Shown: piece after piece, positions 7,826-16,778 of the stretch | How the letters are laid out: the number at the start of each line of letters is the position of its first letter | Numbering within the stretch: the stretch's first letter is position 1 | Program-made: the position numbers and the translations under genes | Notes under the pieces: generated by a model | Database searches by the model: none | The model's input: only the letters and a program-made list of their open reading frames with translations | What the model was told of the DNA's origin: nothing | Assembly (NCBI GenBank): GCA_031384605.1 | Contig: JANNAT010000089.1 | Coordinates: forward strand, 1 to 64,000 | Direction: 5' to 3' | From: JANNAT01 sp031384605 | GTDB lineage: Bacteria; Pseudomonadota; Alphaproteobacteria; Rhodobacterales; Rhodobacteraceae | DNA: 64,000 nucleotides

Positions 7826-7918
7826 CGTTTGTAGCCAGCAGTTTGAACGGACCTGTTCAGGATAAAGCAAGTGGTGCAATTAACAAATTGATGCGGAGGG
7901 CCACTTGCGAATCTGTGC

Positions 7919-8790
7919 CTAACGGCGGTTGCCCGATTGCGGCAGAATCACGCCCGCCGTAATGATCACGCCACATCCGACCCATGTGCCGATGTTTGGG
8001 ATTTCAGTAAATACGGCGATGCCAAGGATGGCTGAAAAGAGTAGCCATGCGTAGTCGACAGGGGCGACTATGGATAAAGGTGCGGCGCGATATCCCCGGA
8101 TTGTGCAATATTGGGCGATCAAATCCAATGGCCCCAACAAAACGCAGATGACCGCAGCATGCCAGCCAAGCGTTCGCCATTCTGCGAAAGCGGGCCATGC
8201 CATCACGCAAAGACCGAACGTGGTCACATAAAGCATGACGGTGAACGCGGGTTCCGCGCGGCCCAGAATGCTGATCAACAAGCCTTCCAACGCGAATAAC
8301 AGCGCGGCCAGAAAGGCTATGCTGGCGGGCCAGATGGAAAATCCGCCTTGAAACGCGCCTTTAATGAATAAGAAGATGCCGACGCCGCTCAGGAATATCA
8401 ACGCGGCAATGAATTGCTGCGGTTGAGCCGTTCTTTCAAAAACACCGTGCCCAGGATGATCGCCAGGACGCCATAAAGCATACTGATCGCTGTCGCATTT
8501 ACCAGCGGCAACTGCGATGAGGCCCAGGTGATTGCCACTGCGGCACTACAGCCGGCCACCGCTCTGACAAGGTGAACAAGGGGTTGTTTGCTGCGATGGG
8601 ACTGCAACCCGCCCTTCCATGGCAACAGTAAGGCCAGCGTGACAAATGCACCCAGATAGCGCAGAAAAGTGATCTGAACCGCCCCGCTTGCGCCATCCGC
8701 AAACTTTCCGGCAGCAAAGATCAGGGTCCAGATCAAAGTGCCTGAAAGCACCCACAAGATTGCGGGGCGGTCATTCTGCTGTGGCAACAC
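7919..8790 (-). pseudogene. DMT (EamA) family transporter broken by a single-base frameshift
   Basis: Two adjacent open frames together make one EamA-type drug/metabolite transporter. The first (start GTG at 8790, AAGGA seven bases upstream) runs from RPAILWVLSGTLIW to FLKERLNR and then shifts into SNSLPR-stop at 8398. The second continues with ALIFLSGVGIFLFIKGAF to the C-terminus at 7919. Inserting one base near 8420 restores LNR-QQFIAALIFLSGVG across the join, so about ten membrane segments would be continuous. The second frame overlaps the first by four bases (TTGA), so reinitiation giving two half-proteins cannot be ruled out. A sequencing error is the other possibility. Substrate unknown. 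Confidence 0.75.
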
Positions 8791-9065
8791 TTTGGGATCC
8801 TTCGTATTCCGCGGTGAAGTCTGGGTTGCCTTTGCCTTGTGGCGCAAGCGATAAAATTGCACCCTGCCTGAGGTTTGAACCTGCAAAGCGATCGCAAGGT
8901 TACTTTCAACGGCTTGCGGTGGGTGGGGGTGTGATTGCGGCGGTATGAAGCCCTTTGAAAAGTGCAGCGGGCCTGCTTAACTTTTTGTAATGGGTCAGGA
9001 ATATGAATGGTTTTGCGACTTGGGCGGCAAGCAATTGGTTCGCCTGACAAAGAAAAGGAACGGTA

Positions 9066-10040
9066 ATGCGCCAATTCAATCAACCCCTGGGCGGCAATGA
9101 TATGGCGCGGTTTGGCGGGCCTGCCACGATGATGCGGTTGCCAACCCAACCCACCGCAGAAGGGCTGGATGTGGCGTTCATCGGCATTCCGATGGATCAT
9201 GGCACATCAAACCGGTCGGGCACCCGGATGGGGCCGCGCCAGATCCGCGACGAATCGCGTATGTTGCGCCCTTATAATATGGCAACGGGGGCCGCGCCCT
9301 TTGATCATCTACAAGTGGCAGACATCGGCGATGTGCCGATCAACACCTTTGATCTGAAAAAGACTGTTGATATCATCGCCGATTATTACAGCGGCGTGTT
9401 GGCGCATGGGGCGATCCCGTTGACGTTGGGCGGGGATCATACGCTGACCTGGCCGATATTGCGGGCGATCAAGGCCAGATATGGCCCGGTGGCGTTGATC
9501 CATGTCGATGCCCATGCCGATATCAATGACACAATGTTTGGCGAAACGGTGGCGCATGGCTGCCCGTTTCGGCGCGCGTGGGAAGAGGAGTGTCTGATCA
9601 ACGATAAAGTCTTTCAGATCGGCCTGCGCGGCACCGGATACGGCGCGGATGATTTCAACTGGGCGCGGGGCAAGGGTTGGACGGTTGTCCAAGCCGAGGA
9701 ATGCTGGCACAAATCGCTGACCCCGATGATGGCGCGCATAAGGGCGGTGATTGGCGATGCCCCCGTTTACATCAGCTATGACATCGACAGTCTGGACCCG
9801 GCTTTTGCGCCGGGTACGGGCACAGTGGAACCCGGTGGCCTGACGATCTGGCAGGGCCTGGAAATTATCCGCGGCTGTTCGGGGCTGACTATTGTCGGCG
9901 GCGATCTGGTGGAAGTATCGCCACCTTATGATCCGTCGGGCAATACGGCATTGATCGGGGCCAATCTGCTGTATGAGATGCTTTGCGTGCTGCCGGGGGT
10001 GCCGCAAAAGCCGTTTGTGGGGCAGGGGCTGGTGGGGTGA
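9066..10040 (+). CDS. Ureohydrolase, agmatinase/guanidinobutyrase type
   Basis: 324 aa. Mn2+-dependent hydrolase that removes urea from a guanidino compound. Metal motifs are all present: GGDHTLTWP (about 122), DAHADIND (about 150), DIDSLDPAFAPGTG (about 240). The N-terminus HQPLGGN-like (FNQPLGGNDMARFGG) and LVEVSPPYDPSGNTAL resemble Pseudomonas guanidinobutyrase GbuA as I recall it, more than E. coli SpeB. Agmatine, 4-guanidinobutyrate or 3-guanidinopropionate are all possible substrates. AAAAGGAA ribosome site. Stand-alone gene inside the acpP-fabF insertion, followed by a REPIN-like palindrome. Confidence 0.88.
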   Translation: MRQFNQPLGGNDMARFGGPATMMRLPTQPTAEGLDVAFIGIPMDHGTSNRSGTRMGPRQIRDESRMLRPYNMATGAAPFDHLQVADIGDVPINTFDLKKTVDIIADYYSGVLAHGAIPLTLGGDHTLTWPILRAIKARYGPVALIHVDAHADINDTMFGETVAHGCPFRRAWEEECLINDKVFQIGLRGTGYGADDFNWARGKGWTVVQAEECWHKSLTPMMARIRAVIGDAPVYISYDIDSLDPAFAPGTGTVEPGGLTIWQGLEIIRGCSGLTIVGGDLVEVSPPYDPSGNTALIGANLLYEMLCVLPGVPQKPFVGQGLVG

Positions 10041-10059
10041 TGTGTGAATTGTGAAGTTA

Positions 10060-10121
10060 GGTGCGCCTGAAGGCACACCCTACATCCGAACCGCGGCGTA
10101 GGGTGTGCCTTTAGGCGCACC
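10060..10121. repeat. REPIN-like inverted pair of GTAG hairpins
   Basis: Two 24-base arms (10060-10083 and 10098-10121) are inverted copies with one mismatch. Each arm is itself GTAG followed by a hairpin GGTGTGCC-loop-GGCGCACC. A GTAG tetranucleotide at the foot of a short hairpin, arranged head to head, is the layout of REP doublets mobilised by RAYT transposases. It lies between two convergent genes and could also end transcription from both sides. Confidence 0.65.
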
Positions 10122-10132
10122 GCTGATTGGCG

Positions 10133-13100
10133 CTATTCCGCCGCCGCCAAATCGCCTTTTCGGGGCTTTTGCGTCTGCGGTTCCATAGCCGTTATCCGAT
10201 CCCGCAACGAGCTTTGTTCGGCCGCCAACAGGCTGGTCATATTGGCTTGGGCACTTTCCAAACCATCCAGCCGTTCCGCCAGAACATAAGACGGCACTTC
10301 GGTCGGTTCGGCTTCTTTCGGGCCGATCATACGGCTGAAAATCCACGCCAACAGCCGCGAAAGATCGTCCATGATCAGATAAAACGACGGCACGACAACA
10401 AGGCTTAGAACCGTCGACACGATAATACCGCCGATCACGGCTGTCGCCATCGGGGCGCGGAAGGCACCGCCTTCGCCAACGCCCAAGGCGGACGGCAACA
10501 TGCCCGCTGACATCGCAATCGAGGTCATCACGATGGGTTGCGCACGTTTGTGGCCAGCCTCGATCACCGACGCCATGCGTTCCATGCCACGCGCGCGCAT
10601 CTCGATGGCAAAGTCGATCAGCAGGATGGCGTTTTTGGTCACAATCCCCATCAACATCAGAATGCCGATCAGCACTGGCATCGACAGCGCCGCGTTGGTC
10701 AGGATCAGGGCGGCGGCCACCCCGCCGATGGCAAGGGGCAGGGAAAACAGGATGGTAAACGGCTGGATCACCGATTTGAACAGCAAAATCAGCACGGTCA
10801 GCACCAACATCAGGCCAAGGATCATGGCTTGGCCAAAGCTGGCGAACAGTTCTTGCTGCACTTCGGCGTCGCCAGCCTCTTGCAAGCGGGCCGAGGCGGG
10901 CAGTTCGACCTTATCGGCGATCTCTTTGAACTTGGCGCTGGCGGTGCCCAAAGCCACGCCCAAAGGCAGGTTGGCCCCGATGGTGGCGATGCGTTCGCGG
11001 TTCAACCGTTCGATGGCCGCCGGGCCCTGACCGATGGTGATATCGGCCACCGTAGACAGCGGCACCGTGCCGCCAGCGTTGGTCGCAATGCGCAAGGCGG
11101 CGATGCGGGTGATATCCTGACGGCTGACGTCGTTCAGCCGCACCCGCACCGGGATCTGGCGGTTATCCAGCGAGATTTTGGCCAAGGCCGCATCGAAATC
11201 ACCAATCGTGCCAACGCGCAGGGTTTCTGCGATTTGGGCGGCGGTGATGCCCAGACGGGCGGCCTCATCGGCGCGGGGGGTGATTTGCACCTCGGGCCTT
11301 GGCAGCGCGCCTTTGGTTGATACGTTGGCCAGCAGGGGTTCGCCTGACAGCGCCTCTTCAAGACGCGCGACGGCGGTGTTCAGATCAGCCTCGGTGCTGG
11401 CAAGGATTGAGAACGACAAATCGCGTTCGCCGCGGTCGTTCAGTTTCAGGGCCAGAATGTCAGGGATGACGGCAAGGCGCTTGAAAACCTCTGCCTCAAT
11501 CTGATCTTGCGGCGTTTTGCGGCCTGTGTTTTCGATTTCCGGCACGATGGCCCCCAGCACAGGGATTTTGCGACCAATCTGCGACAGTTTCAGCAGCAGG
11601 CTTTGGTCAAGCCGGTCCAATATCACGGTGACAGAGGCGTAACGCAAATCAAGGCTGCCGGTGGGGGATGCGCCGCCCAGCACAAAGACATTCATAATGC
11701 CGGGGATGTCTTTGATCACATCGACCATGGCTTGGGTGGTGTTATCGGTTTCTTCAAGCGTTGATCCAGGGGGCAATTCGACCGAGATCGAAATGCGGCT
11801 GACGTCTTCGGGCGGCAGGAAACTGCCGGGGACTTTCAGCATGAAGTAGACCGACACGATCAGCACCCCAATCGCGCAAACAAGGGTGATGTAATAGGCA
11901 GGCAGCTTAAGCCAGCCACCGCGTGTGTTTGGCAAAAGGGGAATGCGGCCATGCGTGCTAAGGCGCACAAAGCGCAGGTAATTTCGCATGATAAAGCCGT
12001 CACCGGCGGCGGAATGGCCCGCGTTGGCGTCTTTGGTGGTCATCAGATAGGCCGCCATCATTGGGGTGATCAGGCGCGCGACCAGCAGGGAAAACAGCAC
12101 GGCAATGGCGACGGTCAGGCCAAATTGTCGGAAATATTGCCCGGCGATACCCGCCATGAACGACACCGGCACAAAGACCGCGACGATGGTAAAGGTTGTG
12201 GCGATCACGGCCAGACCGATTTCATCGGCGGCCTCAATCGCGGCGCGGTAGGGAGTTTTGCCCATCCTGATATGTCGCGCGATATTCTCTATCTCAACAA
12301 TCGCGTCATCGACCAGGATACCGGTGGCCAGCGTGACGGCAAGGAATGACACAAGGTTCAGCGAGAATCCCAGCATGTCCATCACCCAAAACGTGGGCAC
12401 GGCAGACAGCGGCAGCGCCACTGCGGTGATCAGGGTGGCGCGCCAGTTGCGCAGGAACGCAAACACCACCAGCACCGCCAGCAATGCGCCTTCGATTAGG
12501 GTGGCAAGGGCGGCTTCGTAGTTGCCGTAGGTGTAGAAAACCGTTTCATCGACCAGTTTCAGTTGCACATCAGGATGGTCTTTGCGAATCTGATCAAGGG
12601 TTTCATTGACGGTTTCAGCGACAGAAACCTCGGACGCGCCTTTGGCACGAAACACGGCGAAGGTGACAACCTGTTCGCCGTTCAGCCGCGAGAAGGATCG
12701 CAGCTCTTCAAAGGTATCAATCACCTGGCCCAGATCTGACAGTCGCACAAACCGTCCCGATGGCAGCGCGATGGTGGTGGCGGCCAGTTTGGCCACGGTT
12801 GATGCATCGCCCAAAGTGCGGATCGCCTGTTCGCCCGCGCCAATTTCGGTGCGCCCGGCACCAAGGTTGGTGTTGGTGGATCGCAACTGCGCATTGACCG
12901 CCGAGGCGGAGATGCCAAAACTGTCAAGTTTCACCGGATCAAGTTCGATGCGAATCTCGCGGTTTGCGCCGCCGAAACGATCAACTTTGCCCACCCCGGG
13001 GCGGCCTTGCAGCGCACGTTTGATCACGTCATCGACGAACCAAGACATCTCTTCAATCGTCAGATTTGGGGCAGATACCGCGAAAGACATGATGGCTTGG

Positions 13101-13504
13101 CCTTCGACGTCAATCCGTGTGACAACCGGGGCCTCTATCGCGCCGGGCAGATCACCGCGAATGCGGTCAACCGCATCTTTGGTGTCTTGCACAGCTTTGT
13201 CGGTGGGCACTTCCATGCGGTATTCCACCAAAGTGGTGGAAATCCCATCGGTGACGGTAGAGCGGACGTTTTTGACGCCGGTGATGCCCGAAACCGCATC
13301 TTCGATGATCTTGGTGACCTGACTTTCAAGTTCGGCAGGGGCGGCACCCGGCTGACCAACCGACACCGCCACCAACGGCACGTCGATGTTGGGAAAGCGC
13401 GTGATCGGCAGGCTGTTGAACGACTGCCACCCCAGCACCATCAAGATGAAGAAGGCCAGAATGGGCCCGAGCGGGTTGCGGATAGACCAGGCTGAAAAAT
13501 TCAT
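10133..13504 (-). CDS. RND multidrug efflux permease (HAE1/AcrB-like)
   Basis: 1123 aa inner-membrane proton-driven pump, full length for the family with a C-terminal cytoplasmic extension of about 75 residues. The N-terminal helix FSAWSIRNPLGPILAFFI is followed by a porter domain (ITRFPNIDVPLVAVSV). TM4 has ATGILVDDAIVEIENI with the proton-relay Asp pair, and TM10 has MGIVTKNAILLIDFA with the relay Lys. A second porter half and TM8-12 follow. Encoded 11 bases after the adaptor gene, in one operon with adaptor and TetR regulator; an outer membrane channel gene is not present. Confidence 0.93.
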   Translation of the reverse strand: MNFSAWSIRNPLGPILAFFILMVLGWQSFNSLPITRFPNIDVPLVAVSVGQPGAAPAELESQVTKIIEDAVSGITGVKNVRSTVTDGISTTLVEYRMEVPTDKAVQDTKDAVDRIRGDLPGAIEAPVVTRIDVEGQAIMSFAVSAPNLTIEEMSWFVDDVIKRALQGRPGVGKVDRFGGANREIRIELDPVKLDSFGISASAVNAQLRSTNTNLGAGRTEIGAGEQAIRTLGDASTVAKLAATTIALPSGRFVRLSDLGQVIDTFEELRSFSRLNGEQVVTFAVFRAKGASEVSVAETVNETLDQIRKDHPDVQLKLVDETVFYTYGNYEAALATLIEGALLAVLVVFAFLRNWRATLITAVALPLSAVPTFWVMDMLGFSLNLVSFLAVTLATGILVDDAIVEIENIARHIRMGKTPYRAAIEAADEIGLAVIATTFTIVAVFVPVSFMAGIAGQYFRQFGLTVAIAVLFSLLVARLITPMMAAYLMTTKDANAGHSAAGDGFIMRNYLRFVRLSTHGRIPLLPNTRGGWLKLPAYYITLVCAIGVLIVSVYFMLKVPGSFLPPEDVSRISISVELPPGSTLEETDNTTQAMVDVIKDIPGIMNVFVLGGASPTGSLDLRYASVTVILDRLDQSLLLKLSQIGRKIPVLGAIVPEIENTGRKTPQDQIEAEVFKRLAVIPDILALKLNDRGERDLSFSILASTEADLNTAVARLEEALSGEPLLANVSTKGALPRPEVQITPRADEAARLGITAAQIAETLRVGTIGDFDAALAKISLDNRQIPVRVRLNDVSRQDITRIAALRIATNAGGTVPLSTVADITIGQGPAAIERLNRERIATIGANLPLGVALGTASAKFKEIADKVELPASARLQEAGDAEVQQELFASFGQAMILGLMLVLTVLILLFKSVIQPFTILFSLPLAIGGVAAALILTNAALSMPVLIGILMLMGIVTKNAILLIDFAIEMRARGMERMASVIEAGHKRAQPIVMTSIAMSAGMLPSALGVGEGGAFRAPMATAVIGGIIVSTVLSLVVVPSFYLIMDDLSRLLAWIFSRMIGPKEAEPTEVPSYVLAERLDGLESAQANMTSLLAAEQSSLRDRITAMEPQTQKPRKGDLAAAE

Positions 13505-13515
13505 CGCAAATGCCT

Positions 13516-14694
13516 CTAGTTCGTTTCGGCGTCAAAGGACGGCACGGGATTGATTTTGTCGCCGGGGCGCACAAAGGCACCCGCTTTGGTGACAACGGTA
13601 TCGCCTTCGGCAATGCCGTCCAGAATTTCGACCCAGCCCCCCGCACGGATACCGGTTTTGACGGGAATGCGTGAAACGGTGCCATCAACCACCTTCATCA
13701 CCGTTGCACTGCCATCAAAGGCCCCGATGGCCGTCACCGGCACAGCGATGGCGTTGTGTTCTGTCACCAGAATGGCAGCTTCGACAAACATCCCCGAGCG
13801 CACCGAGGCTGACTCGGTGATGGTGATGCGGGCGCGGCCCAGCCGGGTGGTCAGATCAATGGTGGGTTCGACCAGACGCACAACGCCCTGCAACGGCGCG
13901 GTTGCGCCAACGGCTGTCAGAACGGCGGTCTGGTCTTTGGCAACGCGGGTCAGATCGGCTTCGGACAGATCGGCGCGCAGCTCAAGCGCTGCATCGCGGA
14001 TCAGGGTGAACATCGGCAAACCTGCCGCCGAGGCGATAGCGCCGACCTGCGCGTTGCGGGCGATGATTTCACCTGCCACGGGGGCGGTAACCTCGGTGCG
14101 GGCCATCTGAAGATCAAGGTTGGCCAACTGCGCCTGCACCAACGCAAGGTTGGCCCGGGCTGAGGCCAGTGATTGCACGGCCACGGTGGCGCGGGCGTTG
14201 GCGGAAACCGAGCCTGACAGCGCCTGATCGGCGGCTGCCTGCGATGCGGAGCCTTGCTTTGTCAAGGCGGCGGTGCGGTCAGAAACGCGCGTGGCTTCGC
14301 CTGCGGCGCTGTCGGCTTCAAGTTGTTGCGCCTGAGCTTGGGCAATCATCGCATCGGCGGCGGCAAGGGATGCGTTCAGTTGCGCGCGCTGCAATTCCAG
14401 CGTGGTGGTTGAAAGGCGCGCAAGCACCTGACCTGCAACAACCCGGTCGCCAACATCGACCAGCAGGGATTCAATGGGCTGACCTTCGATCAGGGGGGCG
14501 ACAAGCACTTCTTCAACGGGGCCAACCATGCCGGATGCAAGCACGATATCGCGCAAGTCGTGGGTTTTGACGACTGATACCGTTATCGCTGGCAACACGA
14601 TTGCGGGGGCGGGCACGGCTTCGGTGCTTTGGGCGAACACCGGCGATGTGGACATCAGCGCAAAGGCCAAGATTAGGGAAGTCACGGAACGCAT
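13516..14694 (-). CDS. RND efflux periplasmic adaptor (membrane fusion protein)
   Basis: 392 aa. A signal peptide (SLILAFALMSTSPVFA) directs it to the periplasm. A biotinyl-lipoyl half (GMVGPVEEVLVAPLIEGQPIE) is followed by an Ala-rich coiled-coil hairpin of about residues 100-200. The second lipoyl half (VTAPVAGEIIARNAQVGAIAS) and beta-barrel and membrane-proximal domains complete the HlyD/AcrA architecture. No lipobox Cys is obvious. AAAGG lies upstream. The start is two bases after the TetR stop, and the RND permease follows 11 bases later. Confidence 0.92.
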   Translation of the reverse strand: MRSVTSLILAFALMSTSPVFAQSTEAVPAPAIVLPAITVSVVKTHDLRDIVLASGMVGPVEEVLVAPLIEGQPIESLLVDVGDRVVAGQVLARLSTTTLELQRAQLNASLAAADAMIAQAQAQQLEADSAAGEATRVSDRTAALTKQGSASQAAADQALSGSVSANARATVAVQSLASARANLALVQAQLANLDLQMARTEVTAPVAGEIIARNAQVGAIASAAGLPMFTLIRDAALELRADLSEADLTRVAKDQTAVLTAVGATAPLQGVVRLVEPTIDLTTRLGRARITITESASVRSGMFVEAAILVTEHNAIAVPVTAIGAFDGSATVMKVVDGTVSRIPVKTGIRAGGWVEILDGIAEGDTVVTKAGAFVRPGDKINPVPSFDAETN

Positions 14695-14696
14695 GG

Positions 14697-15308
14697 TCAG
14701 CCTTTCACAAAGGTGCTGGCGACATCGTCCAGCGTTTTATCAATGGTTTGAATGATCAGATTGGTCAGGTCGACCGGGTCGACTGCCGCCTGCGGGGCAC
14801 AGGTGGCAGCCGATTGCACCAGCATGACGATAAACGCGGCTTGGGTTGAAAACCGCTGCTGCGCTTCGGCCACTGAAATCCCGGTTTCGGCGGCAAACAC
14901 AGCCGTCAGATGCCCGATGATGAATTTTTCCATATGCTGACAGGCAAGACCAATTTCCGGCTTGCGCAGGGCGGCCGCGTTTATCTCGGTCCAAAGCTGG
15001 CCGTCTTCATTGGTTTGATGCTGATGAATATGCTGACGAATTGACACGCGCAGGGCCTGCATCGGGCTGTCAGACTTAAGCAGTTCGGCAAATTCCGCTT
15101 GCATGTTGTCAAGATCGCACCCGATCAGCCGTTCAACGATGGCCGATTTCGACGGAAAGTAGCGGTAGAAATTGCCAACCGACATGCCTGCGGCGCGGGC
15201 CAGATCCTGCATTGACGCGCCATCAAAACCCTTTTCGATAAAGGCCCCACGCACCCGTAAAAGGATGTCGGCGATGCGTTGATCGGTTTTTGGCACTGCA
15301 ATTTGCAT
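14697..15308 (-). CDS. TetR/AcrR family repressor of the RND operon
   Basis: 203 aa from the start MQIAVPKTDQRIAD. An earlier in-frame ATG at 15347 lies inside a perfect palindrome and lacks a ribosome site, so I prefer the later one. The N-terminal helix-turn-helix is complete: IADILLRVRGAFIEKGFDGASMQDLARAAGMSVGNFYRYFPSKSAIV. The ligand domain is divergent, as usual. It is first gene of the regulator-adaptor-permease operon, so it very likely represses itself and the pump through the palindrome just upstream. Confidence 0.88.
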   Translation of the reverse strand: MQIAVPKTDQRIADILLRVRGAFIEKGFDGASMQDLARAAGMSVGNFYRYFPSKSAIVERLIGCDLDNMQAEFAELLKSDSPMQALRVSIRQHIHQHQTNEDGQLWTEINAAALRKPEIGLACQHMEKFIIGHLTAVFAAETGISVAEAQQRFSTQAAFIVMLVQSAATCAPQAAVDPVDLTNLIIQTIDKTLDDVASTFVKG

Positions 15309-15333
15309 TTGTCGCTGTCCGGCGTCTGGCAGA

Positions 15334-15349
15334 GAATGAACGTTCATTC
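15334..15349. promoter_or_regulatory. Candidate TetR operator palindrome
   Basis: GAATGAACGTTCATTC, a perfect 16-base palindrome, lies 26 bases upstream of the preferred tetR start in the tetR-fabF divergent region. The sequence type (TGAACGTTCA core) is typical of TetR-family operators. That the neighbouring TetR protein binds here is inferred from position. Confidence 0.75.
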
Positions 15350-15515
15350 ACGACTTAGTGTTTGATTTGATCGCGTCAAGTTAAATCTTGCGACATCCGG
15401 GCAGGCGCACGCAGATGGCGCGGCATTGCCGCAAATCCGTGCGGTTGTTGCGCGCAAGAGTTCTGCCGTGTATCACCCGGTGAAAGCAAAAGAATGCATC
15501 CGTCGGGGGAAGTCT

Positions 15516-16778
15516 ATGCGTCGTGTTGTCATTACGGGTCTTGGAATGGTCACGCCTTTGGCTTGTGGTGTCGAGGCAACCTGGAGCCGTTTGATAGACG
15601 GTCAATCGGGGGCCGGGCCGATCACGCGGTTTGATGCCAGCAACGTCGTCACGCAATATGCCTGCGAAATTCCCTTTGGCGATGGCAGTGATGGCACGTT
15701 CAATGCCGATGACTGGATGGAACCGAAAGACCGCCGCAAGGTGGATGATTTCATTCTTTATGGCATGACGGCGGCGGTGCAGGCGGTGCGCGATTCCGGT
15801 TGGGTGCCCGCGGACGAAGATCAGCGATGTCGCACGGGCGTGATGATCGGGTCAGGCATTGGCGGTTTGACGTCGATTGCCGAAACGGCCGTGTTGATCA
15901 AGGAAAAGGGGCCAAAGCGGGTATCACCGTTCTTTATTCCGGGCAGTCTGATCAACCTTATTTCAGGGCAGGTTTCCATTCGCTTTGGTTTCAAAGGCCC
16001 CAATCATGCCGTTGTGACGGCCTGTTCAACCGGCGCGCATGCGATTGGTGATGCGGCGCGATTGATCATGTGGGACGACGCGGATGTGATGGTGGCGGGG
16101 GGTGCAGAAGCGCCGATCTCGGAAATTGGTATTGCCGGGTTCAATGCGTGTAAGGCACTATCGACCAAACGCGCCGATGATCCGACCAAAGCCAGCCGTC
16201 CTTATGATGCAGATCGTGATGGCTTTGTGATGGGCGAAGGCGCGGGTGTGGTGGTGCTGGAGGAATACGAACATGCAAAAGCGCGGGGCGCGCGGATATA
16301 TGCCGAATTGCTGGGCTATGGCATGTCGGGCGACGCGCATCATATCACCGCGCCCGCCGAGGACGGCGATGGTGGGTTCAGGTCTATGCAAATGGCACTA
16401 AAGCGGGCGGGTCTGACGCCTGCAGATGTGGATTACATCAACGCACATGGCACATCGACGATGGCCGACACAATCGAGTTGGGCGCGGTTGAGCGGTTGC
16501 TGGGCGATGCGGCGGCGGGGGCGACGATGAGTTCTACCAAATCAAGCATCGGGCATTTGTTGGGGGCCGCAGGCGCAGTTGAGGCGATATTTTGTGTGCT
16601 GGCGATCCGCGATCAGGTGGCACCGCCGACGATCAATCTGGACAACCCGGCCGTGGCCCCCAAACTGGATCTGGCGGCGAACAAAGTCGTGCGGCGCAAG
16701 ATTGACGTGGCCTTGTCAAATTCGTTCGGCTTTGGCGGCACCAATGCCAGTTTGGTCATCGGTAAGGTGGCAAGCTGA
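15516..16778 (+). CDS. fabF: 3-oxoacyl-ACP synthase II
   Basis: 420 aa. The start MRRVVITGLGMVTPLACG has GGGGGAAG just upstream; an upstream in-frame extension to 15426 lacks homology. It condenses malonyl-ACP with acyl-ACP. The catalytic triad is visible: Cys in TACSTGAHAIG (about 169), His in NAHGTSTMADTIE (about 310), His in SSIGHLLGAAGA (about 345). The stop overlaps the mltG start by one base. It is displaced from acpP by an accessory insertion. Confidence 0.97.
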   Translation: MRRVVITGLGMVTPLACGVEATWSRLIDGQSGAGPITRFDASNVVTQYACEIPFGDGSDGTFNADDWMEPKDRRKVDDFILYGMTAAVQAVRDSGWVPADEDQRCRTGVMIGSGIGGLTSIAETAVLIKEKGPKRVSPFFIPGSLINLISGQVSIRFGFKGPNHAVVTACSTGAHAIGDAARLIMWDDADVMVAGGAEAPISEIGIAGFNACKALSTKRADDPTKASRPYDADRDGFVMGEGAGVVVLEEYEHAKARGARIYAELLGYGMSGDAHHITAPAEDGDGGFRSMQMALKRAGLTPADVDYINAHGTSTMADTIELGAVERLLGDAAAGATMSSTKSSIGHLLGAAGAVEAIFCVLAIRDQVAPPTINLDNPAVAPKLDLAANKVVRRKIDVALSNSFGFGGTNASLVIGKVAS

